Positions 8,102 through 14,604 of a stretch of DNA of 64,000 nt are shown piece by piece. The stretch is from Demequina sp. NBRC 110051 (lineage in GTDB: Bacteria > Actinomycetota > Actinomycetes > Actinomycetales > Demequinaceae), in NCBI RefSeq assembly GCF_002090055.1, contig NZ_BBRH01000006.1:248001-312000 (forward strand). Reading direction: 5' to 3'. Below the pieces are notes generated by a model. That model searched no databases. It was not told where the DNA came from and saw only the letters and a list, made by a program, of their open reading frames with translations. The translations under genes and the position numbers were made by a program. Within the stretch, counting starts at the first letter, position 1; each line of letters begins with the position of its first letter.

Positions 8102-8833
8102 ATGCCCAAAACCGCCGTGATTACCGGAGCCTCGAGCGGGATCGGCGCCGCCAGCGCGCGGGCGCTCGCCGCAGACGGCTGGAACGTCGTCATCGGCGCC
8201 AGGCGGGTGGACCGTCTCGAGGCGCTCGCGGCCGAGATCGGCGGCACCGCGATGGCGCTCGACGTCACGGACCAGGCCTCCGTCGACGCGTTCTGCGACG
8301 CCGTCGACAGTTGCGACCTGCTGCTGAACAACGCGGGCGGCGCGCTGGGCACGGCCTCGATGGCTGAGGCCGACATCGACCAGTGGCAGTGGATGTACGA
8401 CGTCAACGTGCTGGGCACCGTGCGGATGACGAAGGCGCTGCTGCCCAAGCTGGTGGCCTCGGGTGACGGGCAGGTCATCGTGATCGGCTCGATCGCCGCA
8501 CGTGAGCCCTACAAGGGCGGCGGCGGGTACAACGCGGCCAAGCACGCGGTCGCCGCTGCCACACGGGTGCTGCGGTTGGAGCTGATCGGTCAGCCCGTGC
8601 GCGTCAGCGAGATCGACCCCGGCATGGTGGAGACCGAGTTCTCCGTGGTGCGCTTTGGCGGCGACGAGGAGAAGGCGGCCAAGGTCTACGAGGGCGTCAC
8701 GCCCATGAGTGCCGAGGACATCGCGGACGCGGTGCGCTGGGTTGCCTCGCGCCCCCAGCACGTCAATATCGACCAGATCCTCATGCTCGCGACCGCGCAG
8801 ACCAGCGCGCAGGTAGTCCACCGCGAGTTGTAG
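8102..8833 (+). CDS. YdfG-like short-chain dehydrogenase/reductase
   Basis: This 243-residue classical SDR has the cofactor motif TGASSGIG near the N-terminus, NNAGG in the middle, and the catalytic triad Ser130, Tyr143 and Lys147 (YNAAK). The tail after PGMVETEF, with SAEDIADAVRWVASRPQHVNI, is typical of YdfG-type NADP-dependent 3-hydroxy acid (serine/3-hydroxypropionate) dehydrogenases. ATG 8102 is preferred because CGGGAG (8091-8096) sits 5 nt upstream. An in-frame ATG at 8072 would add ten residues and could be used by a leaderless message, since a GATACT box lies at about 8062. The enzyme is cytoplasmic and monocistronic. Its true substrate is unproven. Confidence 0.85.
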   Translation: MPKTAVITGASSGIGAASARALAADGWNVVIGARRVDRLEALAAEIGGTAMALDVTDQASVDAFCDAVDSCDLLLNNAGGALGTASMAEADIDQWQWMYDVNVLGTVRMTKALLPKLVASGDGQVIVIGSIAAREPYKGGGGYNAAKHAVAAATRVLRLELIGQPVRVSEIDPGMVETEFSVVRFGGDEEKAAKVYEGVTPMSAEDIADAVRWVASRPQHVNIDQILMLATAQTSAQVVHREL

Positions 8834-8837
8834 TCGG

Positions 8838-8914
8838 CCCCGCCCCTCGTGGCGCACATGGCCCCATCTGCGTCACGAAATCGATCTTCGTGGCGGAAAT
8901 CAGGTCACCAGGGA
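8838..8914. repeat. intergenic repeat family A, copy 2
   Basis: This is the partner of the element at 7215-7291; see that entry for identities. Here the left palindrome reads GTGGCGCACATGG against CCATCTGCGTCAC, with 11 of 13 pairs possible. It lies directly downstream of the SDR stop codon. Confidence 0.6.
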
Positions 8915-8960
8915 CAGAGGGCGGGGCGCGAGGTGGCTGCTAGCCGTGGTGGTGGAGAGC

Positions 8961-8982
8961 ACCCCCGCGGGGGTGATAACCT
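8961..8982 (+). promoter_or_regulatory. palindrome and -10 box upstream of tRNA-Ala
   Basis: ACCCCCGCGGGGGT (8961-8974) is a perfect 14-bp palindrome. It is followed by GATAACCTAG, which holds a TAACCT-type -10 hexamer at 8977-8982. The tRNA begins 12 nt later. The palindrome would fall in the promoter spacer, so it may be a regulator site or only G/C-rich spacer. Confidence 0.45.
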
Positions 8983-8994
8983 AGTCTCCGCCTT

Positions 8995-9070
8995 GGGGCT
9001 GTGGCGCAGTTGGTAGCGCGTCTCGTTCGCAATGAGAAGGTCAGGGGTTCGATTCCCCTCAGCTCCACCA
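8995..9070 (+). tRNA. tRNA-Ala (anticodon CGC)
   Basis: A complete cloverleaf of 76 nt with encoded CCA (9068-9070). The acceptor pairs GGGGCT with AGCTCC. The anticodon stem TCTCG/TGAGA closes a 7-nt loop with anticodon CGC at 9028-9030. The T arm has the GGTTCGATT core. The gene stands alone. Confidence 0.95.
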
Positions 9071-9077
9071 AGGACAT

Positions 9078-9101
9078 GGGCCGCACCGTCAGGTGCGGCC
9101 C
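9078..9101 (+). terminator. terminator of tRNA-Ala
   Basis: GGGCCGCACC (9078-9087) and GGTGCGGCCC (9092-9101) form a perfect 10-bp stem with a GTCA loop 7 nt after the tRNA. The tail, CTTCGTCGTG, is only moderately T-rich. Confidence 0.8.
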
Positions 9102-9137
9102 TTCGTCGTGTGTGCGGGTGTGACGGCGCCGCGCGGG

Positions 9138-9992
9138 TCAGGCGCCCGCCCCCAGCCCCTGCGCGAGCGCCGCGAGCGTCTCGCTTGTGCCCGCATCGAT
9201 CTTGACGTCCGCGTGGCGGTCGCCCTTGGTCGCGCCACGATTGACGATCACCACGGGCACCCCGCGCCGCGCCGCGCGCGACACCAGGCGCGACCCTGAG
9301 TTCACGGCGAGTGACGAGCCCGCGACCAGGAGGGCATCGGCGCCGTCGACGATCTCCTCGGCTGCGCGGGCCCACGACGGCGGCACGAACTCCCCGAAGA
9401 ACACGACATCGGGCTTGAGGACCCCGCCACACACGCGGCACGCCGGCACGGCGAACTCCTGCCACACCCGCGGGACCACGTCACCGTCCGGCCCTAGCTC
9501 GATCGCATCGGGCACCGCGAGCGACGGATTGTCGCTTTCGATACGCGCCGCCACCTCGTCACGGGCAAACTGCGTGCCGCATGCCAGGCATGTGACGCCG
9601 CGCATGTTGCCATGGAGCTCGACCACGCGCCGCGAGCCGGCGCGCAGGTGAAGGCCATCGACGTTCTGCGTGACGAGACCGGTCACGATCCCGGCTGACT
9701 CGAGCGACGCAATCGCGTCGTGTCCCGGATTGGGTCGCGTGCTCGCGAACGCCTTCCAGCCCAGGTGGGATCCCACCCAGTAGCGGCGCCGGTTCGCCTC
9801 GTCGCCCACAAACTCCTGGAACGTCATGGGGGTGCGGCGCGGGGAGTTGGCGCCGCGATAGTCGGGGATGCCGGAATCTGTCGACATCCCCGCGCCGGTC
9901 AGCATCGCGATGGTGCGGCCGGCGAGCAGGTCGAGCGCGCGGGACACGAGGGACGAACCAACGTCGGGAAGCCGCAACTCTTCGGTGGTCAC
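9138..9992 (-). CDS. Sir2-family NAD-dependent protein deacylase
   Basis: This 284-residue sirtuin has the NAD-binding motif GAGMSTDSGIPDYRG (about 36-50), TQNVDGLH, the catalytic His in VELHGNM, and two zinc cysteine pairs (CLAC and CRVC). It also has GSSLAVNSG for ribose binding. The long inserted segment between the zinc pairs and the overall pattern resemble class II (SIRT4-like) bacterial sirtuins. It should remove acetyl or longer acyl groups from lysines at the cost of NAD. The GTG at 9992 follows GGGAGG by 7 nt on the minus strand. The gene is transcribed divergently from the ketosynthase cassette. Its place between a tRNA and that cassette gives no further clue to targets. Confidence 0.92.
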   Translation of the reverse strand: MTTEELRLPDVGSSLVSRALDLLAGRTIAMLTGAGMSTDSGIPDYRGANSPRRTPMTFQEFVGDEANRRRYWVGSHLGWKAFASTRPNPGHDAIASLESAGIVTGLVTQNVDGLHLRAGSRRVVELHGNMRGVTCLACGTQFARDEVAARIESDNPSLAVPDAIELGPDGDVVPRVWQEFAVPACRVCGGVLKPDVVFFGEFVPPSWARAAEEIVDGADALLVAGSSLAVNSGSRLVSRAARRGVPVVIVNRGATKGDRHADVKIDAGTSETLAALAQGLGAGA

Positions 9993-10133
9993 TGGCTACC
10001 TCCCGGCCTCGCCTGCCCTCATTCGCTCCCTCGATGGTCGCACGTGCGCAGGCACGGAGGAGCCGATTCCCGCTCACGGCGCGTCCTGTGGAAAACCTCG
10101 CCAACGGCGGCTGCGCCCGTTACTGTCGCACTC

Positions 10134-11261
10134 ATGGCATCGGGGGCGCATGCATATCTGACCGGGCTTGGCAGCTATCTGCCAGGGGCTCCGGTCGACA
10201 ACGACGGCATTGCGGCGCGCCTGGGCGGCGACGACAGGGTCACGGACAGGATCCGTCGCCGGGTGCTCGAAGAGAACGGCATCCGCCTGCGCCACTACGC
10301 GCTGGACGAGCACGGCGAGCCGACGGAACTCAACGAGGAACTCGCTGTCAAGGCGCTCACGGCAGCGTTAGCCGACCGCGGCATCGGCCCCGCAGACCTG
10401 CGCATGCTCGCCGTGGCGACCACGCAGGGTGACGCGCTGGTTCCCGGTTTTGGTTCCATGGTGCACGGACGCCTGGGCGGCGGGCCCATGCAGGTGTTGA
10501 CGGCCGCCGGCGTGTGCGCCTCGAGCCTCGCGGCCCTCGACGCCGCCGTCGCGAAGATCAGGCTCGGCGACCATCCCCGCGCCGCCGTGGTGGCCTCCGA
10601 GCTGCCCAGCAGGAGCCTGCGCCAGCGCCGCTTCGACGGTGTCAACGCCCGCATGGACTCCCACTTCCTGCGCTGGATGCTCTCCGACGGCGCGGGTGCC
10701 GCCGTCGTCGAGTTCCAGCCGCACCCCACCAAGCCCTCGCTCCGCGTGGACTGGGTGCGCCACGTGTCCCTCGCGCACGACCACGATGTGTGCATGCGCT
10801 CGGGCATGGACGGCATCGACCCGATGGTGGGATCCACGTGGCAGGACGTGCCAGTGGCGGAGGCCGCGGCCAGGGGCATGTTCGTGCTGCGCCAGGACAC
10901 GGCCGTCCTGGGGGATCTCGCGGACGCGGGCATCGCCCAGTTTGAGGAGCTCGTCGACACGGGGCTCATCGACCTCAAGCACCTGGACCACGTGGTCTGC
11001 CACTACAGCACCCACGCCTTTCGCGACCTCGCGTTCGACGGCATCAAGAAGCGCATGCCGTCGCTCGACACCGACCGCTGGTTCTCCAACCTCGCCACCC
11101 GGGGCAACACGGGCTCCGCGAGCATCTTCATCGCGCTCGAAGAGGCCTGGCATTCGGGACGCTTCCAGCCCGGCCAGACTGTGCTGCTCGCCGTGCCCGA
11201 GTCCGCCCGCTTTGCGTTTGCCTTCGCCCACCTCACCGTCGTCGGCCCCGCCGGCAGTTAA
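10134..11261 (+). CDS. 3-oxoacyl-ACP synthase III-like ketosynthase
   Basis: This 375-residue thiolase-fold protein resembles FabH. The nucleophile is Cys128 (GVCASS), the His is in VCHYSTHAF (His290 or His294), and Asn325 is in RGNTGSAS. It is longer than FabH (about 320 residues), with an insertion between the Cys and His parts, and closer in size to KAS III-like enzymes of secondary lipid metabolism. It should condense two acyl or acyl/malonyl thioesters. The ATG is taken at 10134; the open frame runs further upstream but there overlaps the sirtuin promoter. It begins a tight cassette (gaps 11, 1 and 5 nt) with a diiron oxidase-like protein and two unknowns, which implies a dedicated fatty-acyl product. 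A motif copy at 10381-10389 falls in the Gly-Ile-Gly frame. Confidence 0.85.
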   Translation: MASGAHAYLTGLGSYLPGAPVDNDGIAARLGGDDRVTDRIRRRVLEENGIRLRHYALDEHGEPTELNEELAVKALTAALADRGIGPADLRMLAVATTQGDALVPGFGSMVHGRLGGGPMQVLTAAGVCASSLAALDAAVAKIRLGDHPRAAVVASELPSRSLRQRRFDGVNARMDSHFLRWMLSDGAGAAVVEFQPHPTKPSLRVDWVRHVSLAHDHDVCMRSGMDGIDPMVGSTWQDVPVAEAAARGMFVLRQDTAVLGDLADAGIAQFEELVDTGLIDLKHLDHVVCHYSTHAFRDLAFDGIKKRMPSLDTDRWFSNLATRGNTGSASIFIALEEAWHSGRFQPGQTVLLAVPESARFAFAFAHLTVVGPAGS

Positions 11262-11272
11262 GGAGACACCAC

Positions 11273-11941
11273 GTGACCGTCACCGCAGCCCCGTCGCTCG
11301 CCGACCGGCTCGCCCAGGTCTGGGACGACTTCGAGGAGCAGCTCGATCGCGTCCCGGTGCTTCAGCGGCTCGCCGCCGGGACCGTCACCCTCGACGACTA
11401 CCAGCGGCTGTTGTTCAACCTGCGCCAGCAGGTGGTCGACGGCTCGCCGTGGATCTCGCGTGCAGCATCCAACTTCGACATCGACCACTTCGAGCTGCGC
11501 ACCGCCGCCATCCGTCACGCCGAGGAGGAGCACCGCGACTACCTCATGCTCGAGCGTGACTACGTGGCCGTGGGTGGCTCCCTCGAGGATCTGCGCGCGG
11601 GCCGCAAGAACATCGGCTCCGAGGCGCTGTCGGGCTACATGTTCACCTACGCCGACCGCCCCAATCCGGTGGGCCTGCTGGGCGCGATGTTCATCATCGA
11701 AGGCCTGGGCGCCCGGCGCGCGGCCGGATGGGCGCGGCGCTTCCAAGAGATCCTGGGACTCGCCGACGGCCAGGTCCACTTCATGCTTTATCACCAGGAG
11801 GCGGACGGCGAGCACACCGGCAACCTCGAGGCGATCCTCACGTCGGGAATGATCGACGCCGCCGCGGCCGACGACATCGTCCGCTGCGCCCAGGTAGTCG
11901 CCCGGCTCTACGCGCTCCAACTCGCCGAACTCGACAGCTGA
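11273..11941 (+). CDS. haem-oxygenase-like diiron oxidase/oxygenase (HDO family)
   Basis: This 222-residue, all-helical protein carries the metal-ligand pattern of haem-oxygenase-like diiron enzymes. Glu84 and His87 form E-x2-H, Glu143 lies in FIIEGLG, and His174, Asp178 and His181 form H-x3-D-x2-H. The last spacing is that of the SznF HDO domain, and E-x2-H matches UndA, which converts lauric acid to 1-undecene. It follows the ketosynthase by 11 nt with an AAGGAG site. I infer an O2-dependent step on the acyl product of the ketosynthase, for example decarboxylation, desaturation or C-C cleavage. It is not a haem oxygenase: the proximal His of HO is not evident. TenA/PqqC-type function is a less likely alternative. 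Confidence 0.75.
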   Translation: MTVTAAPSLADRLAQVWDDFEEQLDRVPVLQRLAAGTVTLDDYQRLLFNLRQQVVDGSPWISRAASNFDIDHFELRTAAIRHAEEEHRDYLMLERDYVAVGGSLEDLRAGRKNIGSEALSGYMFTYADRPNPVGLLGAMFIIEGLGARRAAGWARRFQEILGLADGQVHFMLYHQEADGEHTGNLEAILTSGMIDAAAADDIVRCAQVVARLYALQLAELDS

Positions 11942-11942
11942 C

Positions 11943-12770
11943 ATGGCGGCCACCCGCTCGGACCCGAGCATGTGGGAGGCGGTCTACGCCGACCCCTCCG
12001 TCCCGCTCGACCGTGCCGTGGTGCGCCAGATCATCGCCGACCAGCAACGCCCCTCGCGCCGGTGGTTCTACCCGATCGCCCGGATCCTGTCGCGCGTCGC
12101 CGTCGCGCTGATCTCCATCGTGAAGCGGGTCCTGCCGTTCCGGTGGATGCCCCTGGCGATGATGGATTGGCTGTGCGTGTGGTTCCTGCGCCGCGGCGTG
12201 TCGCCCGACGCCGTCGAACTGCTCATCCGTCACTTTGTGGTCGAGACCAATCTGGTCAACTTCATTATCCGCAACACCCCCGTCGCGATGGAACCCGTGA
12301 CGCTACGACCCACGGCGCTCGCGGGCCTGGGAGACCAGGCGGTGGTGGAGCACGACGTCAACGTCTACGACGTCCTCATTGCGCTCGACGGCGCCCGCAT
12401 CACCCGCCCGGAGTCGCTGAACTTCGCCCACCTTGACGTGCCCGCCCTCGACGCCGAGCGCCACCGGCGACGCTTCATGCGCCTCGACATCCAGACGGCC
12501 CTGTGCCTGATGAACATCCCGTTCTCCATGGCGCTGACGCTCGAGGAGTACCGCCGCGCCGTGCACTCCATGCGCTTTGACGACTCGTTCCTCGAGATTC
12601 TCACGCTTCTCACGGGCGACGACGAGTTCCGCCACTGGAAGGCGGGCGGCATGAGCCTGTGGATGGACTCCAACGTCGACGTCCCCCAGATGGTGTACCG
12701 CCATGCGCTGGTCTGCGAGTACGCGCACGCGCGCCTGGTGGACCACGCCGCATCGACCGTGAAAAGGTGA
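11943..12770 (+). CDS. conserved protein of unknown function in the ketosynthase-HDO cassette
   Basis: I do not recognise this 275-residue protein with confidence. A hydrophobic or amphipathic stretch (about 42-82) could lie in the membrane. The rest is helical, with His/Glu/Asp-rich segments such as LIRHFVVETN, VVEHDVNVYD and YRHALVCEYAHARL, which could bind metal or ligand. It starts one base after the HDO stop, with no ribosome-binding site of its own, so its translation is coupled. The tight coupling argues for a complex or consecutive step with the HDO protein. It could be a second helical-bundle oxidase-like protein or a membrane adaptor. Confidence 0.6.
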   Translation: MAATRSDPSMWEAVYADPSVPLDRAVVRQIIADQQRPSRRWFYPIARILSRVAVALISIVKRVLPFRWMPLAMMDWLCVWFLRRGVSPDAVELLIRHFVVETNLVNFIIRNTPVAMEPVTLRPTALAGLGDQAVVEHDVNVYDVLIALDGARITRPESLNFAHLDVPALDAERHRRRFMRLDIQTALCLMNIPFSMALTLEEYRRAVHSMRFDDSFLEILTLLTGDDEFRHWKAGGMSLWMDSNVDVPQMVYRHALVCEYAHARLVDHAASTVKR

Positions 12771-12775
12771 GGCGC

Positions 12776-13093
12776 ATGGGCTACGAAGAAAGCGATGACA
12801 CCTTGGTGTGTGACATCTGCGGGGTCTCGCTCGACGAGGATTCGTGGCTCGCCGTCGCCATCACCCGCCCGCATGCGAAGCGTCTGGGTGACGTGGGCGC
12901 CGTCTTCTGTGGCCAGCCCCATGCCGCCGCGTGGATCGCTTCGCCGCTGCCCGACCCCTCGCCGCTCGCCACCGAGCCGCGCTCCGGTCGCGATCGCGTC
13001 GCGACGGCCGGCTTCTGGGCCGTCATCGCGGTGGTCGGCGCCTTCTCGCTCGCGGGCGTGGTGGCGGTCGCTCAGTGGGTAGGGGTTCTCTGA
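12776..13093 (+). CDS. small zinc-ribbon-like protein with C-terminal TM helix
   Basis: This 105-residue protein begins with a CDIC knuckle (about residues 12-15) and a second Cys/His pair (CGQPHAAAW), suggesting a small zinc site. It ends in a single TM helix (about 80-102). It starts 5 nt after the previous stop and has an AAGGTGAG ribosome-binding site. It is the last gene of the ketosynthase cassette and ends 10 nt before the convergent cardiolipin synthase. No function is known. A role as membrane anchor or sensor for the cassette is only a guess. Confidence 0.6.
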   Translation: MGYEESDDTLVCDICGVSLDEDSWLAVAITRPHAKRLGDVGAVFCGQPHAAAWIASPLPDPSPLATEPRSGRDRVATAGFWAVIAVVGAFSLAGVVAVAQWVGVL

Positions 13094-13103
13094 CCCCGAG
13101 CCG

Positions 13104-14552
13104 CTACTGGATGGCCGAGCTCAGCCGGGTGATGCTTTCGAGTGTGCGCCGGTACAGGGGGCGCTGCCGCCAGGCCTCGACCGTGAGCCGACTTGAAGCT
13201 TGCTGGTAGGTGGCCGTGATCGAGGTCATTTCCTTCGCGACGCCCTCGTCGTAGCAGATCAGCGACAGCTCGGAGTTGAGCTCGAACGAGCGCATGTCCA
13301 TGTTGCTCGAGCCCACGATGGCGACCTCGTCGTCGACCACGATGTACTTCGAGTGCAGGAGGGCGGGCGCGCGATAGAGATAGATCTCGACGCCCGCCTC
13401 CAGCAGCACCCCGTAGTACGACCGCTGCGCGTAGCCGATCATCCACTGGTCCATCGCCTCCGAGTTGATCATGCGCACCCGCACACCCCGATGCGCGGCG
13501 GAGATGATCGCCTCCAGCAGCGCCTCGGACGGCACAAAGTAGGGGTTCACGATGATGATGTCGGTGCGGGCGAGGTGCAACAGGTGGGTGAAGACCGCGA
13601 GGTTGTTCTCGCCGTCAAACCCAGGCCCGCTCGGCAGGACCTGCAGGGACAGGCCCGGCAGCGAGGACACATCGTCGCTCGGAGGCTGCATCGGGTTATC
13701 GAACGATCCGCCTTCCGAGACCCAGTCGGTCATGAAGAGCGTGGCGAGTTCAAGCGTGATGGGTCCCGAGGCGCGGACCACCAGCTCGTCATACGCGATG
13801 TCGTCCTTGCGGTGGTACGTCCGGTCGATCATGTTCTGCGAGCCCGTGTATCCGATGGCGTTGTCGACCACCACGATCTTGCGGTGATTGCGCAGGTCGG
13901 GCCGGACGTACCCCTTGCCGGGAGGGCGCACCGGGAGGATGGCGCGGTGCGCGATGCCCGCGGCTGCGAGGAACTGCAGCATGGGTTTCTTGCCGTCATA
14001 ACTGCGCGACCCCCACGCGTCGTAGAGGACCCTGACGTCCACGCCACGTTCCTTCGCCGCCGCGAGCGCCTCGAAGAACGGCCGCGTGGTGTCGTCGAGA
14101 GTCATCGCGTAGTACTCGACCCACACGCTGTGGCGGGCGGAGTCGATGTCGCGCACGATCGAGTCGAGCGAGGCGCCGTAGTCGGTGAGGATCTCGAGTG
14201 AGTTTCCCGCCATGACGGGCAGCCGCCCGTAGTCCCATGCCAGCTGCTCCACAGAGCGATACGCGGGGTCCACGGCAGCGTCGATGACGTCCGCCCCCAT
14301 GCGTCGCTTCGCCTCCACCACCTGTGCGTCGATGGTGGCGTTGATGCGAGTCTGGACGTCGCGGCGCGCCTGGGGCAGCTTGTAGTGGCCCAGCAGCAGG
14401 AAGGCAAGCCATCCGGGGACCGGCAGGATGACGATGAGGAGGATCCAGGCCATTCCCGCAGTCGGGCGTCGCCGGGGCGGGATGACGATGACGGCCAGCA
14501 CGATGAGCACCCACCAGAGGACGGCGGAAAGCGTCGCCGGAACCGTGATCAT
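13104..14552 (-). CDS. cls: cardiolipin synthase (PLD superfamily)
   Basis: This 482-residue protein has two N-terminal TM helices (about 5-25 and 33-55, the PLDc_N region). Two HKD motifs follow: HRKIVVVDN (about 225-233) and HSKYIVVDD (about 399-407). Both carry the catalytic His and Lys, with downstream GSQN and GSSNMD. Length and layout fit bacterial cardiolipin synthases of the phosphatidyl-transfer type. These join two phosphatidylglycerols, or use CDP-diacylglycerol, at the cytoplasmic membrane. It is transcribed divergently from the Pif1-like helicase (52-nt gap) and converges on the ketosynthase cassette. The ATG at 14552 is the only start ahead of the first TM helix. Confidence 0.92.
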   Translation of the reverse strand: MITVPATLSAVLWWVLIVLAVIVIPPRRRPTAGMAWILLIVILPVPGWLAFLLLGHYKLPQARRDVQTRINATIDAQVVEAKRRMGADVIDAAVDPAYRSVEQLAWDYGRLPVMAGNSLEILTDYGASLDSIVRDIDSARHSVWVEYYAMTLDDTTRPFFEALAAAKERGVDVRVLYDAWGSRSYDGKKPMLQFLAAAGIAHRAILPVRPPGKGYVRPDLRNHRKIVVVDNAIGYTGSQNMIDRTYHRKDDIAYDELVVRASGPITLELATLFMTDWVSEGGSFDNPMQPPSDDVSSLPGLSLQVLPSGPGFDGENNLAVFTHLLHLARTDIIIVNPYFVPSEALLEAIISAAHRGVRVRMINSEAMDQWMIGYAQRSYYGVLLEAGVEIYLYRAPALLHSKYIVVDDEVAIVGSSNMDMRSFELNSELSLICYDEGVAKEMTSITATYQQASSRLTVEAWRQRPLYRRTLESITRLSSAIQ

Positions 14553-14604
14553 GGCCGTCAGCGTACGGGAGGGTGAGCAGGGGCACGGCTAGGCTCACTT
14601 CACC

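Noticed and set aside
11273-11941. Haem oxygenase or TenA/thiaminase as the identity of the helical protein
   Set aside because: The ligand set E-x2-H, E, H-x3-D-x2-H fits diiron HDO enzymes better. The haem-binding proximal His and TenA active-site Cys are not evident.
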